A DNA stretch of 64,000 nucleotides from Amycolatopsis orientalis DSM 43388 (lineage in GTDB: Bacteria; Actinomycetota; Actinomycetes; Mycobacteriales; Pseudonocardiaceae). Made by a program: the position numbers and the translations under genes. The stretch is from positions 1-64,000 of the forward strand of contig NZ_ASXG01000169.1 in the NCBI RefSeq assembly GCF_000411975.1, read 5' to 3'. The notes under the pieces are model-generated. The model saw only the letters and a program-made list of their open reading frames with translations, had not been told where the DNA came from and did not search any database. Below, piece by piece: positions 51,996-59,894 of the stretch (position 1 is the stretch's first letter; every line of letters starts with the position of its first letter).

Positions 51996-53300
51996 TCAGA
52001 GCCCGATCACCGGCGGAACCGCCTTGGGAAGATCCCCGATGAGCGCGCCGTCCGGGTCCTGCTCGACGAGGTAGTCGGCGGTCTCGTGGACGAGGTCTTC
52101 TTCCTCTTCGCCTTTCTGCCCGTGCCCCATCGCGCCCATGCCCGGTGCTCCGGCGCGCCCGTTGGCCGCGGCCCCGCCTCGCGCGGCGGCTTCGCCGCTG
52201 CCGAAGGGACCGGTGCCGGTTCCGCCTCCGCGACCGACGCTGTTGCCCGCGTTGCCGGGGTTTCCGGCGTTTCCGCTTCCGGGGCCGCCGCTGCTGCCTG
52301 GTCCGCCTGCGTTGCCGCCGCCGATCCCGGGGAAGCCTGGGCTGAACAGACCGCCAGTGGGGTTGGGATTGTTGACCGACCAGGAGTTGGGATTGCTGCT
52401 GGTGGTGGTGGGGTTGCTGACGCTCGTCAGATCCGGCGGAACGTAACTGGACGTCCGAGTGTCGTCGGGCACGTCAACCTGCGGAGGCGTGACGTGCCGC
52501 CCCGACTCCGGCGGATTCCCGGGCGGCGGGGCGTAACGCTCCGGGTCCCACCGGTGGGTCTCCGAAGGAGGCAGAGTCCCCGGCGGACCAGTGCGATCGT
52601 CGGTGTGGTCGCGGTGGCCGCCGGTGCCGCCGGTGCTGCTGGTTGTGCCGGTGTGGTCGCCGACGTACCCGCCCTCGGAGTAAGTGCCAGCCGTCCCGCC
52701 GGGGCCGCCCGGGGTGTAGTGCGCGGGCAAATGCGCGTTCCCGGTGCCGCCGGGCTGAGTGACGGTGAAGTCACCGCCGGCGGAGGGAAGTGCGAGCTGC
52801 CCGTATTGCGACGGGTCTGCCCAGCGAGCGGAGTTTTCCGTCGACTGCTGGTGGTAAGCGTTGTAGCTTTCGGTGACCGCCTCCGCTTTCCGCTTCCATT
52901 CGTCGATCTGGTCCTGTCGATTCGAAAGGAATGAAAACGGGGTGCCGGAAACCCAGTCGTCGGCTGGTTTCTCGCCGACGTCGCCGACTGACTGGATTTT
53001 GGCGTGCAGGGTGTTGAACGACTCCCCTTGCCCTTGGTACAGACTCTGAGCTTCCTGCAAGTGCTCGCCGCTGACTTGGCTGGCCTGGACCAGCGGCCCA
53101 GCGCCGGTGTACGCCTGACCGGCGGCGTCTCCCTGCCAGTATTCGCTCATCGAGCCTTGCAGCTCGCGCATGTGGTTAGCGATGTCTTGGTGCAATGCGG
53201 AAAGCTGGCTGCTCACGCCGCCGCCGGCGAACATGCCGCCGGAGCCGCTCCCGTGCTTGACCAGATCGACAATCTGCTGAGGGGTGTAAGTCGTTCCCAT
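51996..53300 (-). CDS. PPE/WXG100-like type VII substrate with Gly-rich C-terminus
   Basis: 434 aa. The helical N-terminal 180 residues start GTTYTPQQIVDLVKHGSGSG, with W-x-G in SEYWQGDAAGQAY near residue 53 and helices to AWYNAYHQQ-like SYNAYHQQSTENSARWADPS. The rest is Gly/Pro/Asn/Ser-rich (TTTSSNPNSWSVNNPNPTGG, GGPGSSGGPGSGNAGNPGN), recalling PPE tails, and ends with an acidic EEEEDLVHETADYLVE segment. ATG 53300, overlapping the lipoprotein stop. EspG follows directly, so this is its probable client. Confidence 0.8.
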   Translation of the reverse strand: MGTTYTPQQIVDLVKHGSGSGGMFAGGGVSSQLSALHQDIANHMRELQGSMSEYWQGDAAGQAYTGAGPLVQASQVSGEHLQEAQSLYQGQGESFNTLHAKIQSVGDVGEKPADDWVSGTPFSFLSNRQDQIDEWKRKAEAVTESYNAYHQQSTENSARWADPSQYGQLALPSAGGDFTVTQPGGTGNAHLPAHYTPGGPGGTAGTYSEGGYVGDHTGTTSSTGGTGGHRDHTDDRTGPPGTLPPSETHRWDPERYAPPPGNPPESGRHVTPPQVDVPDDTRTSSYVPPDLTSVSNPTTTSSNPNSWSVNNPNPTGGLFSPGFPGIGGGNAGGPGSSGGPGSGNAGNPGNAGNSVGRGGGTGTGPFGSGEAAARGGAAANGRAGAPGMGAMGHGQKGEEEEDLVHETADYLVEQDPDGALIGDLPKAVPPVIGL

Positions 53301-53896
53301 CACGCACCCGCCTTGATCGTGGCTAAAGCCGCCTTGGCCGCATTGAGAGCGACCGAACACGGGTCGCCGTAAGACGGCGACTGTTTGAAGAGGAGGGCTG
53401 AACTGGTGAATGCCTCGTCGTCGCGGACGCCGACCGCGACTTGACAGCCGCCGTCCGCGCGGTTGTCGAGGACGTTCGTGAACACCGCCGGGTAGCCGTC
53501 GATCGAGGGCGCCGGTTCGAAATAACCAGTGCTGCTCCGGTTCTGGTAAACCGTGGCGAGGCCGCCCTGCCCGGGGAGCAGGCCGATGGCCAGCGAGCTG
53601 TTCGCGCTGTCGTTCCAATTGCAGACCGGGGCGACATTGCCGGCGATCTGGCGACTGCGGACCGCGTTGAACGTTTGCGTCGCCTGAGCCGGGGTGAGAA
53701 CCGAGCAAGGGTTCTGCTCGTACTTGGCGACGTCAAGCGGGGCTGGCACCTTGGGCACGTCTGACGCGGCGTTGCTCGAGGACGCGGGCGGGTTTGACGA
53801 CGCCGGAGCAGGCTGGCCGCTGTTCGGCGAGGAGCACGCGGTGAGGGCGAGCAGCAGGAAGCCGGCGGCGCTCGCAGCAGTGGCGATCGGTTTCAC
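53300..53896 (-). CDS. DUF3558-type lipoprotein
   Basis: 198 aa. Signal peptide with lipobox LTAC (KPIATAASAAGFLLLALTAC), a Ser/Pro-rich linker, then a DUF3558-like domain: NPCSVLTPAQATQTF, PVCNWNDSANSSLAIGLL, and a final Cys in YGDPCSVALNAAKA. Exported and lipid-anchored; function of the family unknown. Its stop overlaps the PPE-like start (TGATG), suggesting coupled synthesis with the type VII substrate. Confidence 0.87.
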   Translation of the reverse strand: MKPIATAASAAGFLLLALTACSSPNSGQPAPASSNPPASSSNAASDVPKVPAPLDVAKYEQNPCSVLTPAQATQTFNAVRSRQIAGNVAPVCNWNDSANSSLAIGLLPGQGGLATVYQNRSSTGYFEPAPSIDGYPAVFTNVLDNRADGGCQVAVGVRDDEAFTSSALLFKQSPSYGDPCSVALNAAKAALATIKAGA

Positions 53897-53900
53897 CAGG

Positions 53901-54392
53901 TCATCCTTGCTTACGAAGGCCAGCCGTGTTGGCGTGCTCTTGACCTTCGTACTTGGCGATGGCGTTCTTCAGCTGATCGGCGTAGCCCTGGGCGTACTTC
54001 AGTTGCTGCTGGAGGCTTGCCAAGTACGCCGCGGCGTGCCGGTCGGCAGCTTGTTTCTGAAGGCCGCTGGCATCGTCGTTGGCGGGCTTCCGCACAGCTG
54101 GAAGCTGTGTGGCCAGCTGGGTGGCGTCGGAGAGCTTGTCCGCGATCCCCTGCCACTGAGGCTGCAGTTTCCGCATCGCGTCGATGTCCATGTTGAACCC
54201 GCCGCCCGCTGCCGCGGCGTTCACCTTGGCGTCTTCGGCCGCGCGCTGCTGGTAGATGCGCGTGCCGTTGGCGTTCATCGCTTCGCCGAACTGCTTGTCC
54301 TGGCGGTCGCGTTTGGCTTGCTCTTCCGGGTCGACGTAGCCCGCGCGCCCGTCTGCCGGCTGGCTGCTGCTGGACGACTCCCCATTGCCCAC
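53901..54392 (-). CDS. Helical protein heading the EspG operon (possible PE-like partner)
   Basis: 163 aa, no signal peptide. Starts GNGESSSSSQPADGRAGYVD, charged and disordered to about 45, then helices: FNMDIDAMRKLQPQWQGIAD, LSDATQLATQLPAV, and QQQLKYAQGYADQLKNAIAK. W-x-G occurs as QWQGIA. First gene of the operon (GTG 54392), four nt before the lipoprotein. The layout suggests a partner for the PPE-like protein, but no PE motif is visible. Confidence 0.75.
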   Translation of the reverse strand: MGNGESSSSSQPADGRAGYVDPEEQAKRDRQDKQFGEAMNANGTRIYQQRAAEDAKVNAAAAGGGFNMDIDAMRKLQPQWQGIADKLSDATQLATQLPAVRKPANDDASGLQKQAADRHAAAYLASLQQQLKYAQGYADQLKNAIAKYEGQEHANTAGLRKQG

Positions 54393-54634
54393 GATGACGC
54401 TCCCCCTCGCTCCCGGCGGCGCTGTCTGCGGCTGCCACCGATGCTGTGACTCAGCTTAATCGGTCGAGGTTCCGCGTGCGGACAAAATCCCCCAAGCCGG
54501 GCAGGCCGCAAGCGGAGCGGTCGGACAGCAGCCGCATCGGGTACGGCCCCGAAAGTCAGTGCGGTCACGGAAAGTAATCACCCAGGCGCCCCGAAGCTGA
54601 CCCGCCCGCTCCGTGGTCCCCATGAGACCAGCGC

Positions 54635-54640
54635 TATCCT
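54635..54640 (+). promoter_or_regulatory. Candidate -10 of a leaderless tsaB-rimI-tsaD operon
   Basis: TATCCT ends eight bases before the tsaB GTG (54649), with no SD in between. No clear -35. The 256-nt region 54393-54648 is the divergent promoter region shared with the EspG operon. Confidence 0.45.
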
Positions 54641-54648
54641 GGGAAATC

Positions 54649-55314
54649 GTGCTGGTATTGGCGATCGACACGGCTACTCCGGCGGTAACGGCGGGCATCG
54701 TTGCCGTCGACGAGGCTGAGCTTGTCACCCGGGCGGACCGCGTCACGGTGGATCCTCGGGCGCACGGCGAGCTGATCGCCCCGCATGCGCTGGCTGCCGC
54801 GGAAGCGGCTGGGGTCGCGCTGCGCGAACTCGACGCGATCGTGTGCGGCGTAGGGCCGGGGCCCTTCACCGGACTGCGCGCCGGCATGGCGACAGCGGCT
54901 GCGTACGCGCACGCGCTCGGCATCCCGGCGTACCCGGTGTGCAGTCTCGACGCGATCGCTGCGGATGTCGTACGCACGGAGAAGCCGTTTCTCGTCTTCA
55001 CGGACGCGCGGCGTCGCGAGGTCTACTGGGCTGCGTACGACGCTTCGGGTGCGCGCACGGACGGTCCGCACGTACAGCGGCCTGCGGACATCGAGACGGA
55101 CATTCGCGTTGCCGCGGGCGACGGTGCGTTGCAGTACGCGGCAGCGGTAGGCGTGGTGCCGATCGAGCCGCGGTTTCCGTCGCCGGCTGGCTTGGTGCGC
55201 GTCGCGCGTACGGCGCTTCTCGAGCGCGCGGAGCCGGAGCCGTTGACGCCGCTGTACCTGCGCCGCCCGGACGCTGTCGAGCCCACTGCGCGCAAGAGGG
55301 TGACCGTGCTGTGA
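54649..55314 (+). CDS. tsaB: tRNA t6A biosynthesis protein TsaB
   Basis: 221-aa ASKHA-fold partner of TsaD. Starts LVLAIDTATPAVTAGIVAVD, then IVCGVGPGPFTGLRAGMATA near residue 65, and FLVFTDARRREVYWA. GTG 54649 gives the family N-terminus; GTG 54613 would add 12 unconserved residues. Overlaps rimI (GTGA). Some codons such as GTA, TCG and CGT suggest a slightly relaxed codon bias, otherwise ordinary. Confidence 0.95.
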   Translation: MLVLAIDTATPAVTAGIVAVDEAELVTRADRVTVDPRAHGELIAPHALAAAEAAGVALRELDAIVCGVGPGPFTGLRAGMATAAAYAHALGIPAYPVCSLDAIAADVVRTEKPFLVFTDARRREVYWAAYDASGARTDGPHVQRPADIETDIRVAAGDGALQYAAAVGVVPIEPRFPSPAGLVRVARTALLERAEPEPLTPLYLRRPDAVEPTARKRVTVL

Positions 55315-55793
55315 AGCTCGACCAGTTGCGCCGCGCTGACGTCGCGAGGTGCGCGGAGATCGAGAAGATCCTCTTTCCCGGCGACGACCCGTGGAGCGCG
55401 CGCGCCTTCCATTCCGAGCTCGACCAGGGGCATTACTACCTGGCGGCGCGGTCGGACGACGGGGAAACCCTGCTTGGCTACGCAGGTCTCGCCGTGGTCG
55501 GGCGGCGCGGGGATTACGAGGCGAACGTCCACACGATCGGCGTGGTGCCGGAGGCGCAAGGGCAGGGCATCGGCAAGGCGCTGCTGCGTGCGTTGCTGGC
55601 CCGCGCGGACGAACTGCACGCGCCGGTATTCCTCGAAGTGCGGACGGACAACGACCCCGCCGTGAAGCTGTACGAGGCGCACGGGTTCCAGAAACTCGGC
55701 ATCCGGAAGCGCTACTACCAGCCCTCCGGCGCTGACGCGTTCACCATGGCCCGCCCCGCGCAGGCCCCGGCACGAGACGAGGTGGCCGGCTGA
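55311..55793 (+). CDS. rimI: Ribosomal-protein-S18-type alanine N-acetyltransferase
   Basis: 160-aa GNAT enzyme. Starts KLDQLRRADVARCAEIEKIL and has acetyl-CoA loop IGVVPEAQGQGIGKALLRAL near residue 80, ending YEAHGFQKLGIRKRYYQPSG. The target is assumed from family and synteny (tsaB-rimI-tsaD). GTG 55311, four-base overlap with tsaB; stop overlaps tsaD (TGATG). Confidence 0.93.
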   Translation: MKLDQLRRADVARCAEIEKILFPGDDPWSARAFHSELDQGHYYLAARSDDGETLLGYAGLAVVGRRGDYEANVHTIGVVPEAQGQGIGKALLRALLARADELHAPVFLEVRTDNDPAVKLYEAHGFQKLGIRKRYYQPSGADAFTMARPAQAPARDEVAG

Positions 55794-56839
55794 TGGCGCG
55801 CGTCATCATGGGCATCGAAAGCTCCTGCGACGAGACCGGGGTCGGCCTCGTCCGGCTGCACGACGACGGCACGGTCGAGCTGCTCGCCGACGAGGTGGCG
55901 TCCAGTGTGGACCAGCACGCGCGCTTCGGCGGGGTCGTGCCGGAGGTCGCCAGCCGGGCGCACCTCGAGGCGATGGTGCCGACCGCGGAACGCGCGTTCG
56001 CCACGGCCGGGCTGAAACTGTCCGATGTGGACGCTATCGCGGTGACGGCCGGGCCCGGGCTCGCGGGCGCGTTGCTGGTAGGCGTTTCGGCGGCGAAGGC
56101 GTATGCGACCGCGCTGGACGTGCCGCTGTACGGCGTGAACCACCTCGCCGGGCACATCGCGGTGGACACCCTGCAGCACGGCCCGTTGCCGGCACCGGTG
56201 CTGGCGTTGCTGGTTTCCGGCGGTCACACGCAACTGTTGCGAGTGGACGACATCGCGTCGAGCATCACCGAAATCGGGTCCACTGTGGACGACGCGGCGG
56301 GCGAGGCGTACGACAAGGTCGCGCGCGTACTGGACCTTCCGTACCCGGGCGGGCCGCCGATCGACAAGGCGGCCAAACAGGGCGACCCGAAGGCGATCCC
56401 GTTCCCGCGCGGCATGACCGGCCCAAGGGACGCGAAGTTCGACTTTTCCTTCTCCGGCTTGAAAACCGCGGTGGCACGCTGGGTGGAGAACGCTGAGCGG
56501 GCTGGCGACGAAGTGCCGGTGAACGACGTCGCGGCGTCCTTTCAGGAAGCGGTCGCGGACGTGCTCACCGCGAAGGCGATCCGTGCCGCGCGCGAGCAAG
56601 GCATTGGCACCCTGGTGATTTCCGGTGGCGTGGCAGCGAATTCGCGGCTTTCCGAGCTGGCAGCGGAACGATGCGCGGACGCGGGCATTGAGCTGCGCGT
56701 GCCGCGCCCTCGCTTGTGCACGGACAACGGCGCGATGATCGCCGCGTTGGGCGCGCACGTGGTGGCGGCTGATCGACCCGTGGCCCCGCTGGACTTCTCG
56801 GCCAACCCGGGCCTTCCGGTCAATGTTGTGTCCCTTTAG
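55793..56839 (+). CDS. tsaD: tRNA N6-adenosine threonylcarbamoyltransferase TsaD
   Basis: Catalytic subunit for t6A37. 348 aa: MGIESSCDETGVGLVRLHDD at the N-terminus, metal motif VNHLAGHIAVD near residue 113, LALLVSGGHTQLLRV, YPGGPPIDKAAKQGDP, VISGGVAANSRL and RLCTDNGAMIAALG. ATG 55793. The last 20 bases overlap the 3' end of the convergent wecB gene, so the stops interlock with no room for a terminator. Confidence 0.97.
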   Translation: MARVIMGIESSCDETGVGLVRLHDDGTVELLADEVASSVDQHARFGGVVPEVASRAHLEAMVPTAERAFATAGLKLSDVDAIAVTAGPGLAGALLVGVSAAKAYATALDVPLYGVNHLAGHIAVDTLQHGPLPAPVLALLVSGGHTQLLRVDDIASSITEIGSTVDDAAGEAYDKVARVLDLPYPGGPPIDKAAKQGDPKAIPFPRGMTGPRDAKFDFSFSGLKTAVARWVENAERAGDEVPVNDVAASFQEAVADVLTAKAIRAAREQGIGTLVISGGVAANSRLSELAAERCADAGIELRVPRPRLCTDNGAMIAALGAHVVAADRPVAPLDFSANPGLPVNVVSL

Positions 56840-57992
56840 GACTCACCAGAGCGGCGGAGTTGGCGGACACCCCCAGCAACGCCTCGATCGCCGACGCCGA
56901 CAGCGCGGCGGCGGAACCGTCCCCGTACGGATTCGCTGACACCGCAGCGCTGAGCTCGCCGCGGAGAATTCGCGCGGCGGTATCGGTGATCCGTTCGGTG
57001 TCCGTGCCGACCAGCCAGGCGCAACCGGCTTCGACGGCCTCCGGACGTTCCGTCGTGTCGCGCAGCACCAGTACCGGGGTGCCGAAGGTCGGTGCTTCTT
57101 CTTGAATGCCACCGGAATCCGTCAGCACCAGCGACGCCAACCGCAGCGCACGTACAAGATCCGGGTACTCCAGCGGCTCGGTCACCGTCACTCGCGTGAC
57201 GCCGCCCAGCACTTCCTCGACCTGCTCCCGCACAGCCGGATTCGGATGCACCGGGAAGAGCACCTGTACCCGCGGATGGGCGTCGACGATCTGGCGCACG
57301 GCAGTCAGCGTGCGCGTCAACGGCTCGCCCCACGACTCGCGGCGGTGCGACGTCACCAGCACCAGTTGCTCGCCCGCTTCGGCGATTCCCATTTCGAGCA
57401 AGGCAAGCGCCGGATCGCGAGCGGGCAAATCGCGAGCGGCCACCGCAAGCACTGCGTCCACGACGGTGTTGCCAGTACGCGTGATCCGCTCCGCTGGCAC
57501 GCCTTCGGCGAGCAACGCGGCACCCGCGGCCGCCGTCGGGACCAGGTGCAACGCGGCGATCCGCGAGATCATCTGCCGCGTTCCCTCCTCGGGGAACGGG
57601 GCCGCCAGGTCGTTCGTGCGCAGACCGGCTTCGAGATGCACCACCGGAATGCCGAGCCAGAACGCGGCGAGCGCGCCGGCCAGCCCGGTGGTGGTGTCGC
57701 CCTGCACGACGACCGCCGCCGGCTGATACCGGCGCAGCGCGGCGTCGAGCGCGGGCAGCAGGCCGGACACCAGCTCCGCCTGGGTGCCGGCCACCCGCGG
57801 CGGCACATCGAGCCACGCGTCGATCTCGACCTCGAACGGGGCTAGCGCCTGTTCGACCATGCCCTGGTGCTGACCGCTGTGCACGACCAGCGGCCGCAAC
57901 CCGGGCCGGGCCTCCAGCGCCAGCGCGAGCGGCGCGAGCTTCACCGCCTCCGGCCGGGTCCCGGCCAGGAGCATCACGTCCAACGTCTTCAC
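56820..57992 (-). CDS. wecB: UDP-N-acetylglucosamine 2-epimerase, non-hydrolysing
   Basis: Interconverts UDP-GlcNAc and UDP-ManNAc. The 390-aa product starts KTLDVMLLAGTRPEAVKLAP, with VVVQGDTTTGLAGALAAFWL, VHLEAGLRTNDLAAPFPEEG, LVTSHRRESWGEPL, VLTDSGGIQEEAPTFGTPVL and RPEAVEAGCAWLVG. GTG 57992. Convergent overlap with tsaD by 20 nt. Could supply ManNAc for a wall glycan made with the GT2 enzyme at 59891, but that link is inference from proximity. Confidence 0.95.
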   Translation of the reverse strand: MKTLDVMLLAGTRPEAVKLAPLALALEARPGLRPLVVHSGQHQGMVEQALAPFEVEIDAWLDVPPRVAGTQAELVSGLLPALDAALRRYQPAAVVVQGDTTTGLAGALAAFWLGIPVVHLEAGLRTNDLAAPFPEEGTRQMISRIAALHLVPTAAAGAALLAEGVPAERITRTGNTVVDAVLAVAARDLPARDPALALLEMGIAEAGEQLVLVTSHRRESWGEPLTRTLTAVRQIVDAHPRVQVLFPVHPNPAVREQVEEVLGGVTRVTVTEPLEYPDLVRALRLASLVLTDSGGIQEEAPTFGTPVLVLRDTTERPEAVEAGCAWLVGTDTERITDTAARILRGELSAAVSANPYGDGSAAALSASAIEALLGVSANSAALVSPKGTQH

Positions 57993-58013
57993 CCTTTCGA
58001 GTGTCCCGGAAAA

Positions 58014-58047
58014 CCGGGCTGCCGGCGGGTTCGCGCCGGCAGCCCGG
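58014..58047 (-). terminator. Perfect 14-bp terminator of the anchored-protein operon
   Basis: Arms 58014-58027 and 58034-58047 (CCGGGCTGCCGGCG / complement) with a 6-nt loop; on the - strand a TTTT follows soon after. It lies six bases past the stop of the 59-aa gene and before wecB. Confidence 0.8.
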
Positions 58048-58052
58048 ATTCT

Positions 58053-58232
58053 TCAGCCGTCCAGGCGGGCGAGCCGCCGGTTCCGGCGGCGGACGGCGAT
58101 CAGCGCGGCGATGCCGAGGAGCACCAGCGCGACCCCGACCGCGAGCCACCAGCCGACGTCGGCACCGGTGGCGGCGAGGGTGCCCACCCCGCCACCGGCG
58201 ACGCCGACCCCGGCGCCAGGCATCTTGTACAT
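58053..58232 (-). CDS. 59-aa protein with LAATG-type sorting signal
   Basis: 59 codons plus stop, from ATG 58232 with SD GAGGTGAGGG four bases upstream. Residues 5-18 are Gly/Val/Ala-rich; then LAATG at 19-23, GADVGWW, a 19-residue hydrophobic helix (about 28-47) and a basic tail RRRNRRLARLDG. That is the whole of a sortase/exosortase tripartite signal with almost no passenger and no N-terminal signal peptide. Twenty nt downstream of the choice-of-anchor-P gene, same strand. Could be a sortase E-type (LAXTG) substrate, or a substrate, cofactor or decoy for the exosortase opposite. Confidence 0.78.
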   Translation of the reverse strand: MYKMPGAGVGVAGGGVGTLAATGADVGWWLAVGVALVLLGIAALIAVRRRNRRLARLDG

Positions 58233-58252
58233 CGATCCCTCACCTCACCGGG

Positions 58253-59020
58253 TCAGGCGGCCGAACGACGCCGGGTGAAGCGCAGGCCGACCGGCACCGC
58301 GATCGCGGCGACCACGCCGAAACCGATCCACATGCCGGCCCCCGAGGCGAGCGGCATCGGCGGAGCGGCCGGGCCGCAGGTCGCCGACGACAGGATCACG
58401 TCGCCCGAGCCGAGCGAGCCCAGCGCGGCGCCGCCGAGCAGCTTCAGGTGCAGGGCGTTCACGGTGAGGCTGCCGTCGTTGTTCTTGATCTGCTCGTTCA
58501 GGATCAGCGTCGCCACGTGCAGCGGGCCGACCTGAACCTTCAGCTGGGTGTTCGGGGCCGGGGTGGCGTTGACCTTGCCGAGGCTGCCGAGGTTCGCGCC
58601 GGCCAGCGTGCTGCTGCCCTTGACGCCTTCCTGGGTCGCGGTGCAGACGGCTTCGATCGCCTTCGCGCCGACATTGCCCACAGCGGGCTTGAGCAGCGGC
58701 AGCCCGACGTCGGCGACGGACGCCTTCGACGTGACCGCGCCGGAGTTGTCGTCGCGCACCGCGGACGTGTTGATCACGCCGGTGGTCAGCACGCCGGGCA
58801 CGTTCGCGGAGACCGCGGTGTTTTGCGTCGGGCCATTGGTGTTCGCGGCCGCGAGCGGGCCGACATGCACCGCGGGCTGGCCGAGCAGCGTCACGTTGAC
58901 GTTGACGCCGTAGGCCGACCCGTCGCCGGGAGCGGCGCTGGCCGGAGCGGCTCCGGCCAGGGCGATGCTCGCCACGACAACGGCGAGCATTCCGCCTCGT
59001 CGCACGAGGTGTCTCTTCAC
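58253..59020 (-). CDS. Secreted choice-of-anchor P-type surface protein
   Basis: 255 aa from GTG 59020 (SD CGGAGG, spacer ACCA). Signal peptide KRHLVRRGGMLAVVVASIAL, ending ASA-AP. The mature part is beta-rich with repeated short Val/Asn/Gly strands (YGVNVNVTLLGQPAVHVGPL) and two Cys (AVCTATQEG, SATCGPA). The C-terminus PPMPLASGAGMWIGFGVV, a hydrophobic helix and RFTRRRSAA form a tripartite anchor signal. I place it in the family NCBI names choice-of-anchor P from memory. ATG 59086 is an in-frame alternative that would mask the signal peptide. Divergent from the exosortase gene. Confidence 0.82.
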   Translation of the reverse strand: MKRHLVRRGGMLAVVVASIALAGAAPASAAPGDGSAYGVNVNVTLLGQPAVHVGPLAAANTNGPTQNTAVSANVPGVLTTGVINTSAVRDDNSGAVTSKASVADVGLPLLKPAVGNVGAKAIEAVCTATQEGVKGSSTLAGANLGSLGKVNATPAPNTQLKVQVGPLHVATLILNEQIKNNDGSLTVNALHLKLLGGAALGSLGSGDVILSSATCGPAAPPMPLASGAGMWIGFGVVAAIAVPVGLRFTRRRSAA

Positions 59021-59336
59021 TGGTCCTCCGATTTTTCTCAGGGCGAGCCGCTGCACGGACGAATCCCGCTGAGCAAGAGTCGGCACGCGGATCGGTTATC
59101 GGCGGAGGTTTCCGGAATTGCACAGTTTTTTCGCTGGATCACCACATCGGGTGATCTAAATTCAGCATTTCCCCAGGTTGCGTGAAGCATCACTCGAACG
59201 GACTAGCAAGCTTGAGCAAGAATGTGCCGAAAGCTGCTCGGGTGTCCCCGAAACGGGGGCTGCCCGGCGAAGGGCGGAAGCCTCCCCGGACACGACCGTG
59301 GCCGGGTTCCGCTGGGTTCTTCTCGAGAGGGTCGTC
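59021..59336. promoter_or_regulatory. Divergent region between anchored-protein operon and exosortase
   Basis: 316 nt, no supported gene. The centre (59110-59190) is clearly richer in A+T than the rest of the window and holds a short dyad ATCACC-ACATCG-GGTGAT (59140-59157). A GAGAGG SD precedes the exosortase GTG. An in-frame upstream start at 59178 would add about 53 non-hydrophobic residues and is less likely. Confidence 0.5.
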
Positions 59337-59894
59337 GTGACAGCAGTCAACGCGCCGGTGTCAGGCGCATCCCGGTTTCCGCTGCGTATGGCGGTGTTCG
59401 GGGTGCTCGCCGCGGGGGTGGTGCTGGTGCTCGTGGAACGCGGGTACCGGGAACTGGAGGTGCAGCTGGCCGGAGTCATCCTTCGGGTGATCACCTCATC
59501 GGGGGTCTATGTGGCCGGAAATCGCGAATCGGTCTACTTCGGGTTGTCCGGCGATACTCCATTCGGGTTGCGGATGACTCCGGAATGCTCGTCGGTATTC
59601 CTTCTTCTGCCGTTGCTATTAGTGACCGCTGCACTTCTGTGGTTCCGGCCACAGAATGCCCGCCGGCTCTTTTTTTCGCTGGGAATTTCCGCGATCGCGG
59701 TGATTATGGTTAATCAGTTACGAATTCTCACCATCGTCGGGCTGGTCAACGGCCTCGGCACCGACGAGGGCTACTACTGGGGCCACACTCTGCTCGGCTC
59801 GCTGGTCAGCGTCATCGGCGGCGCGATCTCGCTGGTGCTGTTCGTCTGGCTGGCGACGCGGAAGACGAAGGCCGAGAAGCAGGCCGCGGCGTGA
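59337..59894 (+). CDS. Exosortase/archaeosortase family protein (XrtP-like)
   Basis: 185-aa integral membrane protein with about five helices. The family's three catalytic residues are present: Cys84 in MTPECSSVFLLLPLLL, Arg129 in VNQLRILTIVGLVNG, His150 in GYYWGHTLLGSLVSV. Exosortases are predicted transpeptidases that cut a C-terminal tripartite signal and pass the protein to an anchor. GTG 59337 after GAGAGG. Its stop overlaps the GT2 gene start (GTGA), and its likely substrates are divergent at 58053-59020. Naming it the P type rests on the neighbour and my recollection of the nomenclature. Confidence 0.85.
   Translation: MTAVNAPVSGASRFPLRMAVFGVLAAGVVLVLVERGYRELEVQLAGVILRVITSSGVYVAGNRESVYFGLSGDTPFGLRMTPECSSVFLLLPLLLVTAALLWFRPQNARRLFFSLGISAIAVIMVNQLRILTIVGLVNGLGTDEGYYWGHTLLGSLVSVIGGAISLVLFVWLATRKTKAEKQAAA

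Noticed and set aside
43402..54392. Recent genomic island
   Set aside because: The block is an insertion relative to mycobacterial order, but base composition and start-codon habits match the flanks and no boundary repeats or mobility genes are visible.
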